A stretch of DNA of 64,000 nucleotides, taken from assembly GCA_964468205.1 (NCBI GenBank), contig CAYXVG010000026.1, forward strand, positions 25,585-89,584, given 5' to 3'. The position numbers were made by a program, and so were the translations under genes. The number at the start of each line of letters is the position of its first letter. Position 1 is the stretch's first letter. Source of the stretch: CAWELS01 sp964468205 (GTDB lineage: Bacteria > Acidobacteriota > Terriglobia > Bryobacterales > Bryobacteraceae). The notes below the pieces were generated by a model. It searched no databases and was not told the origin of the DNA. It worked only from the letters and a program-made list of their open reading frames with translations. Below are positions 27,501 to 36,337 of this stretch, piece after piece.

Positions 27501-27799
27501 ACCTCGACGTTTTCACGCACGGCCTTACGGAAGCCAGGCTGTTCGACCGCGACGCGGTACACACCGTTGGCAAGATTAGGAAAAACGTAGGCGCCCCGTT
27601 GGTTGGCGGCCGCCGTCCGGGTGACACCCGTGTTCATCTCGGTTATGGTTACTACTGCCCCCGGCACTACCGCCGCCGATGCGTCGGTGATTGTCCCCAC
27701 CAGCGTACCGGTTACAGCTTGACCATAAGCGAACTGGGTGAACGCCAAAAGCGTCGCCAGGAGGGCGAGCCTGAAACGAATCAGAGAACGACTTGTCAT
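24524..27799 (-). CDS. Oar-like TonB-dependent receptor
   Basis: 1091 residues: signal peptide (1-26), carboxypeptidase-regulatory-like domain (TGTLVGTITDASAAVVPGA..., ~30-115), plug (~120-260, with NLQLEGVDNN, AELGRAGGAVTNVTLRSG, TNEFHGSAFAF) and a barrel ending in QFGLKLMF. It is a typical member of the large Oar-type receptor family in Acidobacteriota, with no SusD partner. The ligand is unknown. It starts 19 bp after the DUF3179 protein stop and so is probably in an operon with it. It has no sequence link to the His-loop receptors beyond the general fold. Confidence 0.92.
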   Translation of the reverse strand: MTSRSLIRFRLALLATLLAFTQFAYGQAVTGTLVGTITDASAAVVPGAVVTITEMNTGVTRTAAANQRGAYVFPNLANGVYRVAVEQPGFRKAVRENVEVLVNTTVRVDLELQPGEISESVQVVAEAPLLQTDRADTGRQIVREQVESMPLAFNRNFQALINLVPGATRAFRPHSEFFNPQDSLSTRVNGQSRLSNNLQLEGVDNNHRTGLLSAMIPPIEAIEAVDISTSNYEAELGRAGGAVTNVTLRSGTNEFHGSAFAFNRVSKTAARNIFADSKAPTTYNLFGATFGGPVLIPNAYNGKNRTFFFMDYQGIRDRRGDVSFATIPTSAFRSGDLSAGPTVIYDPATGVADGTGRQPFSGNRVPTDRISPVSQRILGLVPQPTADGFGTNFQKATVRRKNTDGFDTKVDHSFTDNDKISVRYSFQRHEIEDPPLFGLAGGGGKGFAGNGLQRSQSAGVTYTRVFSPSLIMEARAGVLRYRNDAQNADLNTRASDEIGVPGVNVSPFTGGLAGININGFSNPLVGFSASLPWERAETNFNFVNNWTKITGSHTIKWGADVRRLRDDLLQTQTFSPRGRFDFTPGPTSLNGNPNNGFTNSFASFLLDQPNTFGRDLPVIFPAFRQTAVFAHVQDKWQIHPKLTLDLGLRWELWPPATPGRDGGFSNFDPATNRLIVAGVGGNSSNLGRETHYDFFAPRFGFAYRVDDKTVVRGGYGISYVPLPDNSYAFNFPVKQNNAFNADNSFSAAGSLANGFPPAEVALIPPDGIINNAPEQNFFVVPQDYKEGYVQSWNVTFQRALPKNFTLDVGYVANHGVRIGGRPNLNAGLIPGAGAAGQPEFQLFGRRASTTLLFQGTSTNYQSLQVKLDRRFKGGFLMTTAYTYGKSQDSLSGDNGGFANHIFPELNYARSNFDVTHTFVQSFVWDLPFGKNRRWLQNGWQRWVFGDWQVNGIFTSQTGTPLNLTFSNASLNAPGNTNRPDITGPLNKPEQVGRGAFFFDTSNFSAPEPATFGNVGRNISRGPGLVNLDFSVFRSFPLTERIALEFRYESFNFTNTPHFNNPGTTFGNATFGQVTTALQDQRQNQFGLKLMF

Positions 27800-27818
27800 T
27801 TTGCTGCTCCTTTTGTGA

Positions 27819-29039
27819 CTACCTTGGTCGCGATGCGAACGGAAAGACAGAGTCTCTCCGCGCGCCGGTTGGATGGCCAGGACCGGGACCGATGCTGGAG
27901 CCGGTCAAATCCTGGCGGATTTCGGTTTCGGGGAAAAAGGCCTGTGCGGCAAAGGCAAAGAAGACGCCATGAGGTATCGGCCGCAACCGTTTCCCCTGAA
28001 GCGCGCCTTGGGTGCATTGACCGAGAATGTTCCAGGCGCTTCCCGTCTGCTTGTCAACGAATTGATTGTTCTTACGGCGGAAGGTCAGGCGCTGGCCGTC
28101 AACTTCGGGAGAGAAAACACCTACCGCACCAGCGTTGCGCGAATCGGCGATGCGCTCCCGGTCCATGGCGCTGACCATTCCGTCTTGATAGAAGGCGACG
28201 AACCGTTGTTTTCCAACCTTGCCCGACACCAGCCCCCAACGCCGCAATTGGCGGAGTGGAAACGTCTTGCTGGAGCTTCCGCTGGCTAGATAGAGAACAC
28301 GGTCTTTCGCGGCGAGTCGGCCACTTGGATCAACCGGCGGCCGGCCTCCGAACTCGTACTCCGCATACGGACTCTGACCATAGAGCATGGAGTGTCCTGT
28401 CTCGCGGCTCAGAACTTGGCCGTCGGGAGAAGCCTGGCGAAAACTGGAGAATGCCACTGTTTGGCTCGGGAGCAACCGAAGCCGCTTTCCCGTTAAGGCG
28501 CCAACAAGGCACTCTCCTGTGATTTGCTGCCACAACGAATCCGTGGCCCGGTCGAAGAAGATCATGTCGTTGTTACGAAGCATCCCAGCCACACCGAACT
28601 CATGCACTTCTCCTTCGAGAGAGCGGTCGAACACAAGGGCGCTGTTGCAAAGGGGACAGAAGCTGACCAAAAAATGAAGATCGCCGATCTGGTCATTCAC
28701 CAGTTCGTGCCAGAGGAGAATCTGGAGCGGATATGCCCGGGCGTGGCCGCTGCGTTCAAAGACAATGACCGGTTCGGAGTCGTCTAGCCATTCCCGTGCC
28801 GCTTCGATATCGGCGAACCGCGGCTTGGTGATGGCCGGAATCTCGTCCTTACCGGACCCGCCTTGCCTCAGTTCGGCGAGGTCGATCGACTTTTGCTCAA
28901 GGTCAGTTTTCCAGTCGCCCGGAGCGAGTTGAGGCAGCGCGGCAGCCGCGGCGAAACCCAGAATCACAACAAATCGCAGATGGTTGCACTTGACCAACCT
29001 CAGGTACCCCTCTGCAGTGACCTTCGGGAAATTTTGCAC
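27819..29039 (-). CDS. DUF3179 family secreted protein
   Basis: Up to 406 residues. The open frame begins with a GTG at 29039, but the signal-peptide hydrophobic core (FVVILGFAAAAALPQL) suggests the TTG at 28997, about 12 nt after AGAGGGG. Family motifs include VIVFERSGHARAYPLQILLWHELVND, FLVSFCPLCNSALVFDR, LWQQITGECLVG and WNILGQCTQGALQGKRL. DUF3179 proteins are secreted, with a conserved CPLC-type pair and unknown function. The gene is followed 19 bp later by the Oar receptor, so the two may act on one substrate. Confidence 0.85.
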   Translation of the reverse strand: MQNFPKVTAEGYLRLVKCNHLRFVVILGFAAAAALPQLAPGDWKTDLEQKSIDLAELRQGGSGKDEIPAITKPRFADIEAAREWLDDSEPVIVFERSGHARAYPLQILLWHELVNDQIGDLHFLVSFCPLCNSALVFDRSLEGEVHEFGVAGMLRNNDMIFFDRATDSLWQQITGECLVGALTGKRLRLLPSQTVAFSSFRQASPDGQVLSRETGHSMLYGQSPYAEYEFGGRPPVDPSGRLAAKDRVLYLASGSSSKTFPLRQLRRWGLVSGKVGKQRFVAFYQDGMVSAMDRERIADSRNAGAVGVFSPEVDGQRLTFRRKNNQFVDKQTGSAWNILGQCTQGALQGKRLRPIPHGVFFAFAAQAFFPETEIRQDLTGSSIGPGPGHPTGARRDSVFPFASRPR

Positions 29040-29063
29040 CGGAGTTCCGGGATGGAACTCTGG
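29039..29063. promoter_or_regulatory. Inverted repeat at the 5' end of the DUF3179 gene
   Basis: GAGTTCC-gggat-GGAACTC is a perfect 7-bp inverted repeat, extended by two more pairs after one mismatch. It lies next to the GTG at 29039 and about 40 bp before the more likely TTG start. It could be an operator or a 5'-UTR hairpin; the sequence cannot tell which. Confidence 0.35.
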
Positions 29064-29161
29064 GGAGCAAAGATCTTACAAGGGTCAATGATTCTTGAGC
29101 CGCAGACGGTGTGCGCGAGCGTGAAATGGTCGCTCGGGCGCTGAGCACAGAGATTGTTCTT

Positions 29162-30610
29162 CTACTTCCGGCCAAGCGCCGCGAGGCCACGGTCATCTCC
29201 GCGCAATCGGAACAACCGGCGAAACCAGCGAACCATCCAGGGAGTGAGTTTTTCCATCATGAACAGGTCCGCGGCCCGGCGGTTACCAAGACCATAGGTG
29301 GGGTACGGATGAATCGTGGACGATACCTTGTCCAACCGGATTCGGTTGCGCATCGCGAGAGCGTATTCGCCGATCATCTCGCCTGCGTTCGCGCCGAGGA
29401 TGGAGACGCCCAGTATGCCTCCCCAGCGGTTCGCGAGCACTTTGACGACTCCCGCGGTTTCCGAATCGGTTATCGCCCGGTCCAACTGCGTGAAAGGAAA
29501 CCGGTAGACCGAATGCTTCACTCCATTGCGCTTCAGTTCCTCCTCACGCTGGCCAACGTGGGCCAGCTCAGGATCTGTGTAGGTGGTCCAGGTAACGTGG
29601 CGTTCATCCATTGAAGCCGGCACGTGAAGGATTGCGTTCGTCACCGCGACCTTCGCCATGTGCTCGGCCATGTGAGTGAATAAGTACCGCCCGGCTACGT
29701 CCCCGCAGGCATAAATGTGCTTCGACGACGACCGGCAACGGGCGTCGATGACGATGCCCTTCTCATTCGTCTTAATCCCCGCCGCCGTAAGATTCAGAGA
29801 ATCGACGTTGGGTTTGCGTCCAATGGCGGCGAGAACAGCGTCGGCTTCGATTCGCTCGCCGGTTTTCGTGATCGCGGCGCCATTGTCGAAGCGGATCAAT
29901 TCCGTCCCGAGGCGGAACTCGACGCCCTCCTTCCGCAGTTCTTCGACCAGCATAGGCGCGAGTTCCCCGTCGTCGCGGCCCAGAACTCTCTCCGAGCGAT
30001 CAAGCACGGTGACTTGCGCTCCGAGGCGGCGGAATGCTTGTGCCATCTCAACTCCGATGGGCCCGGCGCCCAGCACCAGGAGACGCTTCGGAAGCTCTTC
30101 GAGTTCGAAGATCGTCTCGTTGTTCAAAACCTGGATGCCGCCGGTCCCATCGAAGTTCGGAATGCGCGGCGAACTGCCGGTGGCCACGACGAAATAGCGA
30201 GAGGTAACTTCGTGGGCGCCGCCGTTGGCTTGAATCTCAACCGTATGGCGGTCCAGGAAGCGCGCTTGCCCCTCGATGACCTCAACCCCGAGCTTCTCAA
30301 AATTCGGTGGCGCATCCGCGTCCTCATACACGTGCTGCCGGATCGACCGCACCCGCTCCATGACCCGGGCGAACTCGTGCCCGCCATCCGAGGGAGTAAG
30401 TCCGAAACGGCCGGCCGTGCGCATCTCGTGTGCAACTTTCGCGGCCTTGAGCAAGCTCTTGCTGGGAACGCAACCGTACCACGTGCAGTCGCCGCCCAAC
30501 TTCTTCGCCTCGACGAGAGCTGTTTTTGCACCCAAAACAGCAGACATTCCGGCCGCCGTCAAGCCAGCCGCTCCTCCTCCAATTACAACCATGTCGTATT
30601 GGTAGCTCAT
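29162..30610 (-). CDS. Pyridine nucleotide-disulfide oxidoreductase (mercuric-reductase-like)
   Basis: 482 residues from the ATG at 30610; the frame extends 210 bp further into the upstream gene, but the FAD motif starts right here (MVVIGGGAAGLTAAG). The redox-active pair is in GGDCTWYGCVPSKSLLKAA, the NAD(P)H site in LVLGAGPIGVEMAQAF, a second FAD motif in IYACGDVAG and the C-terminal dimerisation His in STIHPYPTYG. There is no N-terminal HMA domain and no C-terminal Cys pair, so mercury reduction is doubtful; lipoamide-type or unknown disulfide reduction is more likely. The ATG overlaps the DUF547 gene stop (ATGA), a common pairing. Confidence 0.88.
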   Translation of the reverse strand: MSYQYDMVVIGGGAAGLTAAGMSAVLGAKTALVEAKKLGGDCTWYGCVPSKSLLKAAKVAHEMRTAGRFGLTPSDGGHEFARVMERVRSIRQHVYEDADAPPNFEKLGVEVIEGQARFLDRHTVEIQANGGAHEVTSRYFVVATGSSPRIPNFDGTGGIQVLNNETIFELEELPKRLLVLGAGPIGVEMAQAFRRLGAQVTVLDRSERVLGRDDGELAPMLVEELRKEGVEFRLGTELIRFDNGAAITKTGERIEADAVLAAIGRKPNVDSLNLTAAGIKTNEKGIVIDARCRSSSKHIYACGDVAGRYLFTHMAEHMAKVAVTNAILHVPASMDERHVTWTTYTDPELAHVGQREEELKRNGVKHSVYRFPFTQLDRAITDSETAGVVKVLANRWGGILGVSILGANAGEMIGEYALAMRNRIRLDKVSSTIHPYPTYGLGNRRAADLFMMEKLTPWMVRWFRRLFRLRGDDRGLAALGRK

Positions 30611-31737
30611 GTATGGCTCTCCTCTCGCAGGCGGGATCTCACCTTGCGGACAGTCGAATACGCTCCGAACACCAGCATGGCGGCGATGAAAACATAAACC
30701 CACGCCGGGATATTCTGGCCGGCGACCAGAAGATAAAGATACGCGGAAATGAAGCAGAACCCAGCGCAAAGTGCTGGCAGAACCGGTGATTGTCCCCTCT
30801 TGAGATTGCGGATCAGCCACGCCACGGATAGCGAGAAGAATGGTATTGCGCCTATATAGATGGCGCCGAAGACAAAGGGGTTAACTCCGTGCTCTCTTCC
30901 CAGACTAAGAAACCAAGTCTTGATCCGTTCAATCGGGAGCCTGTTACGCAGCCAATCCCAATATAGGTTCAGCCGTGAATAGCCGCTTCCGGCGCCCGCA
31001 GAGTCATTGAGCCCCCAATCGTAGTCTTGATATTCAATTCGTAAGTCCGGCTCCTTAAGAAACGCCTGCTTGCCCGGCGGCGCATAGCGCGCGAGGAACC
31101 CCTTGAGCCCGCCATCTTGATGGAAGTCGTCCTCATACCACTGGAAGATCTTGCTGATGCGCGCTGTCTTCTCCTGTGGATTGAACTCGTTCAGGCTGGG
31201 GTCAGCCAGCCAGCGGCGTATGTTGTCATCCAGTTGTTCGTCGATTCGCTCACTGACGTAAGCCTCGCGGCACAATGGCGGACAACTCCGGGCCGCGCAC
31301 ACAAGCGCCGCATGGAAGCGCGGGTCTTCCATCTGCTTGAGGCGGCTTTCAATTTCATCCAAGGAGACTTGATCCTGGTCGAGCCTGTGCCGCGCCGTCT
31401 GGAACGGATTGTCCGTCTGCCAAATACTCTCAACCGGGTAGTTCGCCACGATCCACTTGATCGTGAGGGCATTGTAGGCGTTGATCAGCGCGGCCTTTTC
31501 GGCTGCTGGAACCATGTCGGGTGGCCAGGGTCCAGCCAGTTCGCCCACGTAGGCGTCAAGAGTTTCTTGGCCACGCTCTTTCAGTCCGCGATAATCGACC
31601 TCGGAGGCGGAATTCACATACTGCTTAAGGATGGCATCCCAGGCGGAGTGATCAAGCCCCGCAGCGGAGGCGGGTAACACCACGCCTACCGAGCCAGTGA
31701 CCAAGAGAACGATGGTCAGAAGTTTCTCTCTTCTCAT
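30607..31737 (-). CDS. DUF547 protein with C-terminal membrane segments
   Basis: 376 residues: signal peptide (1-26), a DUF547 domain (~30-240) with DYRGLKERG, EKAALINAYNALTIKWIV, AALVCAARSCPPLCREAY and an ISKIFQWYEDDF segment, then an AGAGSGYSRL linker and three or four hydrophobic helices (~285-365). DUF547 has a papain-like or transglutaminase-like fold of unknown role. It is fused here to a membrane anchor and coupled to the flavin disulfide reductase by a 4-bp overlap. A shared periplasmic thiol/redox task is an inference from this pairing. Confidence 0.85.
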   Translation of the reverse strand: MRREKLLTIVLLVTGSVGVVLPASAAGLDHSAWDAILKQYVNSASEVDYRGLKERGQETLDAYVGELAGPWPPDMVPAAEKAALINAYNALTIKWIVANYPVESIWQTDNPFQTARHRLDQDQVSLDEIESRLKQMEDPRFHAALVCAARSCPPLCREAYVSERIDEQLDDNIRRWLADPSLNEFNPQEKTARISKIFQWYEDDFHQDGGLKGFLARYAPPGKQAFLKEPDLRIEYQDYDWGLNDSAGAGSGYSRLNLYWDWLRNRLPIERIKTWFLSLGREHGVNPFVFGAIYIGAIPFFSLSVAWLIRNLKRGQSPVLPALCAGFCFISAYLYLLVAGQNIPAWVYVFIAAMLVFGAYSTVRKVRSRLREESHT

Positions 31738-31908
31738 GTTATGTGTGTGTGGCTGGGCCGCGTTTTCTTACAGTCCGGCGAACGTTCATCCAGACGAACA
31801 TAGCCGACAGCTCCTCTCTTCTTGACAAATACACAGCCAGCCTTGTTACCAGTAACGCACGGAACGGCGAAACGATTCCCTTGCCAGGTGGTCTCTCAGT
31901 CAAAGAAG

Positions 31909-33318
31909 ATGAATCAGCAACGCAGGCCGATGCGAGCGCGCGAACTTGCAGACTACGCGCTCGGCTGTGATTTCGAGCGCCTTCCCGATGCAGCAAAAAT
32001 CCAGTTGAAGATCAGAGTGCTCGATACCCTGGGATGCGCTCTTGGAGCGCTTGGCGCCCCGAGGATGTCCGCACTTCACTCTCAGATCACGGCGTTCGAC
32101 GGGGACGGGCCGTGTACTTTGATAGGCGGCGGTTCCGCTCCGCCTGACCGGGCGGCTTTCTACAACAGCGCACTGATACGGTTTCTTGATTGCAACGACA
32201 ACTATTTCGCCCGCGGAGAGACGTGTGAGCCGAGCAACAACTTCGGGGCAGTTCTGGCCGCGGCGGAATGCGCCCAAGCGAGCGGCAAGAATCTTCTAGA
32301 CGCGCTAACAGCCGCGTATCAAGTGCAGTGCCTGCTCGCTGACCAAGCGCCGCTTAGCGCGCAAGGATATGATGTGATTGCCCATGACTCGTGCGCTGCG
32401 GCCGCAGGAGCCGCCCGGGCGACGGGGTTGACTCCGGAGCAGACAAAGAACGCACTAACCATTGCCACCGCGGCAAGCAGTCCGCTCGCGTTGCGGGGCG
32501 CGGGAAGAGCGCCTGACTGGACACTGCTGGCTCGCCCGGCCGCGGCGGGTTCCGCGGTCCACGCCGTGCTGATGGCCGCCAGGAAAACGACCGGTCCAGT
32601 AAACAAGACCGAAGGATCCACGCGGTGTGTGTTGCCAGCTTCCGAGCAGTTCGAGACTGATTGGGATCCCGGGGCCGAACGAATCACCAGGAGCAATGTC
32701 AGACGATTCAGCGGTAGCGTTCAGGCGCAAAGTTGCATTGAGGGCGCCATTGAATTGCGAAGCAAATACTGTTTCAAGCCGTCGGAGATTCGGGCTATCG
32801 GTGTCGACGTTAACTCTGATCTATTGGCCGAAACGCACCAGGAGCCGGCGCAGTCGCCTCTCATATCCCGGGAACGGGGCGCCAAAAGCCTGCCATTCAT
32901 GATCGCCGCGGCGCTGGTGGACGGGGACCTGTCTCCGCTCCAGTATGAGCGGGAGCGCATTGCGAGATCGGAAGTACAGACTTTAGCCCAAAGAATCCGT
33001 GTCCAGCGTCACGATCATCCGGCCGGAGACAGGCCAGACAAGCTGCCCTGCCATGTCCAGATACTGCTGAAAAACGGCTGGCTGCTCAAGCGGGCGAAGT
33101 TTGACTACGAAGGATTTCATACGCGTCCACCGGGATTTCCGGGTGTGTTCCGGAAGTTTCGGCGGTTGACCGAAGGAAAGATCCCGAGGTCGCTTGGGAC
33201 CGAGATCGCCGATACGGTTACGCGTTTGGAGGCGCTCCAGACTTCGGACTTGACGAAACTGTTAGGCTGGTGCAAAGTGGGTGCGCGGACGGCGGAGGCG
33301 CAGAAAGCGTCTTCGTAG
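31909..33318 (+). CDS. MmgE/PrpD family protein
   Basis: 469 residues from the ATG at 31909 (AAAGAAG just before); the frame opens at 31822 without a ribosome site. Helical N-terminal domain with VLDTLGCALGALGAPR, FYNSALIRFLDCNDNY and AAYQVQCLLAD, then an alpha/beta domain (~270-400), the layout of MmgE/PrpD proteins (2-methylcitrate dehydratase, iminodisuccinate and cis-aconitate enzymes). No prpB or prpC gene is near, so methylcitrate use is not supported; the substrate is unknown. It is followed 40 bp later by a flavin reductase gene and is divergent from the DUF547 operon. Confidence 0.85.
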   Translation: MNQQRRPMRARELADYALGCDFERLPDAAKIQLKIRVLDTLGCALGALGAPRMSALHSQITAFDGDGPCTLIGGGSAPPDRAAFYNSALIRFLDCNDNYFARGETCEPSNNFGAVLAAAECAQASGKNLLDALTAAYQVQCLLADQAPLSAQGYDVIAHDSCAAAAGAARATGLTPEQTKNALTIATAASSPLALRGAGRAPDWTLLARPAAAGSAVHAVLMAARKTTGPVNKTEGSTRCVLPASEQFETDWDPGAERITRSNVRRFSGSVQAQSCIEGAIELRSKYCFKPSEIRAIGVDVNSDLLAETHQEPAQSPLISRERGAKSLPFMIAAALVDGDLSPLQYERERIARSEVQTLAQRIRVQRHDHPAGDRPDKLPCHVQILLKNGWLLKRAKFDYEGFHTRPPGFPGVFRKFRRLTEGKIPRSLGTEIADTVTRLEALQTSDLTKLLGWCKVGARTAEAQKASS

Positions 33319-33358
33319 GAAGTGGCCCCGGATTCGGCATTTGACACGGGGGAAAAGG

Positions 33359-34759
33359 ATGGGAAACCACAACACGGGAGCGTATGATGCGATTGTTATC
33401 GGTGCTGGTCAGGGCGGCGGTCCGCTCGCCGGCGCCATCGCCGCCCGCGGCCGGCATGTGGCGCTGGTGGAGAAAGAGCACGTTGGAGGGAGTTGCATCA
33501 ATGAGGGATGCACACCAACGAAGACCATGGTGGCCAGTGCGCGGACCGCGTATGTTGCGCGGCGCGCTTCGGACTATGGCGTTCGCTTCGATGGCGGGAT
33601 CTCCGTCGAAATGGAAGCTGTGAGACAGCGGAAACGGGACATCGTCGACATGTTCCGATCCGGCAGCCAGCGCAAACTTGAGGAAACCGAGAACCTCGAC
33701 CTGATAATCGGCGAGGCGAGTTTTGCGGACAAGAGAGTTGTTGTCGTCAAGCGGAATAACGGAGCCGATCTGCGCTTGGAGGCGCCCCAGATCTTCATCA
33801 ACACCGGAACGAGTCCGCGCCGGCCGCCAATCGCGGGGATCGAAGAGGTTCATTACCTGGATAACCGCTCGATCATGGAGCTCGACGAAGTTCCAGAGCA
33901 CCTTCTTGTCGTTGGCGGCGGATATATCGGAGTCGAATTCGGACAAATGTTTCGTCGATTTGGCAGCCGGGTGACAATCCTTCAGCGATCGCCGCAACTC
34001 CTTCCACGCGAAGACGAGGATGTCGCGAGCGCCGTGGAGGAGATCCTTCGGGAAGATGGAATTGAGATCGTCACGGATGCGGTAGTCGACCAGGTCCGGA
34101 ACCCTCCCGGCGGCAAAATAGCAGTGCGGATGCTTCTGCATAATAAGATTCGCACCGTCGAGGGAACTCACTTGCTGATCGCCGCAGGACGATCTCCCAA
34201 CACGGGCGGCTTGAACCTTCCGGCCGCCGGCATTGAGACTTCCAAGCGCGGGCACATTCAGGTTGATGACCGGCTCGAGACGAGCGCCGCGGGGGTCTAT
34301 GCTCTGGGCGATGTGAAAGGAGGGCCGGCATTCACCCATATTTCCTATGACGACTACCGCATTCTGAAGGCGAATCTGCTCGACGGGGGATCGAGGATTA
34401 CCTCTGATCGACTCGTGCCCTATACGGTCTTCATCGACCCACAATTGGGCCGGGTGGGGCTCTCAGAACGTGAGGCGAGAGACCAAGGGCGTGAGTACCG
34501 GGTGGCGAAACTGCCGATGAGCAGTGTTGCGAGGGCGCTGGAAGTCGATGAGACGCGCGGCTTCATGAAAGCCCTCATCGATCCCGCCACAAACCGGATT
34601 CTCGGCGCCGCCATCCTCGGGATAGAGGGTGGAGAAGTAATGAGCGTCCTCCAGGTGGCGATGATGGGGGAGATCCCTTACCAACGCCTCCGGGATGGAG
34701 TGTTCGCCCATCCCACACTCGCGGAGTCGCTGAATAATCTCTTTCAGACGGTCGACTAG
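33359..34759 (+). CDS. Second pyridine nucleotide-disulfide oxidoreductase
   Basis: 466 residues from the ATG at 33359, preceded by GGGGGAAAAGG. FAD motif AIVIGAGQGGGPLAGAIA, redox disulfide in GGSCINEGCTPTKTM, NAD(P) motif LVVGGGYIGVEFGQMF, second FAD motif VYALGDVKG and C-terminal VFAHPTLAESLNNLF with the conserved His. Family of mercuric-reductase-like flavoenzymes; no HMA domain or terminal Cys pair, so Hg(II) is not a supported substrate. It follows the PrpD-like gene and shares a CTAG with the stop of the convergent fumarase gene. Confidence 0.88.
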   Translation: MGNHNTGAYDAIVIGAGQGGGPLAGAIAARGRHVALVEKEHVGGSCINEGCTPTKTMVASARTAYVARRASDYGVRFDGGISVEMEAVRQRKRDIVDMFRSGSQRKLEETENLDLIIGEASFADKRVVVVKRNNGADLRLEAPQIFINTGTSPRRPPIAGIEEVHYLDNRSIMELDEVPEHLLVVGGGYIGVEFGQMFRRFGSRVTILQRSPQLLPREDEDVASAVEEILREDGIEIVTDAVVDQVRNPPGGKIAVRMLLHNKIRTVEGTHLLIAAGRSPNTGGLNLPAAGIETSKRGHIQVDDRLETSAAGVYALGDVKGGPAFTHISYDDYRILKANLLDGGSRITSDRLVPYTVFIDPQLGRVGLSEREARDQGREYRVAKLPMSSVARALEVDETRGFMKALIDPATNRILGAAILGIEGGEVMSVLQVAMMGEIPYQRLRDGVFAHPTLAESLNNLFQTVD

Positions 34760-36168
34760 CGGTTAGCCCGGCGACCGCCAGTCAGTTTTCCCGGATCAAG
34801 GGCTCTCTCGATTTCCTCGCGCGGCAGACCGGTGAATTCGACGGCAGCCTCGACAATGCTCACGTCTTTGGACTGAGCCCAGTGCACGATTTCCGCCGCG
34901 CAGTCATAGCCAACTCTTGGCGCCAGGGCGGTCACCAGGATCGGGTTTCGCTTGGCGCGTTCTTCCACAAGATTCCGGTGCACTGTGAAGCCACCGACCG
35001 CCCGGTTAGCGAGGTGATCGGCGGAGTTGGCGAGGAGTTGGATGCTCTGGAGCAGATTGCAAGCGATAAGGGGCAGCATCGTATTAAGTTGGAACGAGCC
35101 TGCTTGGGCGGCCATGCCAATCGCCGTGTCGTTCCCATAGACCTGGGTGCAAGCCATGGCGACCGCCTCGGGGATTACGGGATTGACCTTGCCGGGCATG
35201 ATGCTGCTTCCCGGCTGCAGGGCAGGCAGCGAAATCTCGTTCAAGCCGGCATTCGGTCCGCTGTTCATCCAGCGGAGGTCGTTCGATATCTTCATCAGCG
35301 GGACCGCCACGGCCCGCAGAGCGCCGCTCAGTTCGGCGGCCGTGTCGGGACTGCTGATGTCCGCCATCGCGTTCGATGAGGTACGAAAGCGAATGCCGGT
35401 CGTTTGCGAGAGGCACTGCACTACCTGTTGCCCAAAACCGGGCGGAGCGTTAAGGCCTGTGCCGATGGCGGTACCCCCGATCGGTAGCCGTCCAAGGCGG
35501 GGGAGAACAGAACGGATGCGCTGGGCGCTTTGCAGCACTTGGTGGCGCCAGGCGCGCAGTTCCTGCCCCATCCGCATGGGAAGGGCATCCATCAGGTGAG
35601 TGCGGCCAGTTTTTATGATGCCGCTTACCTCCCGGGCCTTGACACCAAGCGCAGCGGAAAGCCTGGAAAGAGCCGGGAGCAGCACGGAACGATTGGCCTG
35701 ATACGTGCTGACGTGAATGGCCGTGGGAATGACATCGTTGCTACTTTGACTGCGGTTGACCTGGTCGTTCGGATGAACATGGCGGCCGAGCCGCCTACCC
35801 GCCAGGGTAGCGATCACCTCGTTCATGTTCATGTTGATGCTTGTTCCCGAGCCGGTTTGCATGACATCTACGGGGAACTGTTCCGAGTAGTCATCTTGCC
35901 CGATCTCGAGCGCCACCGCTTGGATGGCATCGGATAACTCGGTGTCGAGCTCTTCGAATTTGGCGTTAGCTTCAGCACAGCAGCCCTTAATGAGCGCCAA
36001 GGCGGAAATAAATTCTGACGGGAAGCGAAGCCCACTGATTTTGAAGTTGTTGATGGCCCGCTGTGTCTGGGCCCCGTAGAGGGCGTCCACTGGAACGCGC
36101 ACTTCGCCAAGGCTGTCCTTTTCTATCCTTACTTCGTCAGTGAAAGACGGACTGGCTTCGTAGCTCAT
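34756..36168 (-). CDS. fumC: Class II fumarate hydratase (fumarase/aspartase family)
   Basis: 470 residues. ATG at 36168 preceded by AAAGGTGAG; a GTG at 36183 would add five residues. Family motifs: DSLGEVRVPVDALYGAQTQRA near the N-terminus, MQTGSGTSINMNMNEVIA, SQSSNDVIPTA and the signature PGSSIMPGKVNPVIPEA (Ser and Lys of the catalytic loop). The length fits FumC. The PVIPE tail of the signature also occurs in aspartases, so aspartate ammonia-lyase activity cannot be fully ruled out; the acidobacterial fumarase assignment is the better one. Cytoplasmic TCA-cycle role. Stop codon is shared within CTAG with the convergent reductase. Confidence 0.88.
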   Translation of the reverse strand: MSYEASPSFTDEVRIEKDSLGEVRVPVDALYGAQTQRAINNFKISGLRFPSEFISALALIKGCCAEANAKFEELDTELSDAIQAVALEIGQDDYSEQFPVDVMQTGSGTSINMNMNEVIATLAGRRLGRHVHPNDQVNRSQSSNDVIPTAIHVSTYQANRSVLLPALSRLSAALGVKAREVSGIIKTGRTHLMDALPMRMGQELRAWRHQVLQSAQRIRSVLPRLGRLPIGGTAIGTGLNAPPGFGQQVVQCLSQTTGIRFRTSSNAMADISSPDTAAELSGALRAVAVPLMKISNDLRWMNSGPNAGLNEISLPALQPGSSIMPGKVNPVIPEAVAMACTQVYGNDTAIGMAAQAGSFQLNTMLPLIACNLLQSIQLLANSADHLANRAVGGFTVHRNLVEERAKRNPILVTALAPRVGYDCAAEIVHWAQSKDVSIVEAAVEFTGLPREEIERALDPGKLTGGRRANR

Positions 36169-36337
36169 GAGAGTGCTTCTCACCTTTCTTGAGGAGACCT
36201 CCGCTCGCGCCGGTTCGTTTCATGGTTCACCGCACGATAGCGTGGCGGATTGGGGATGGTGATCGAGACGAACGCTGTAACTCCGGCGCTCCAATCGAGT
36301 CTTCCCGACAGAAACCGGGAAAGGAGATGAACAGAAA

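Noticed and set aside
29162..34759. A mercury resistance operon
   Set aside because: Both reductases lack HMA domain and terminal Cys pair, and no merR, merT or merP is present.
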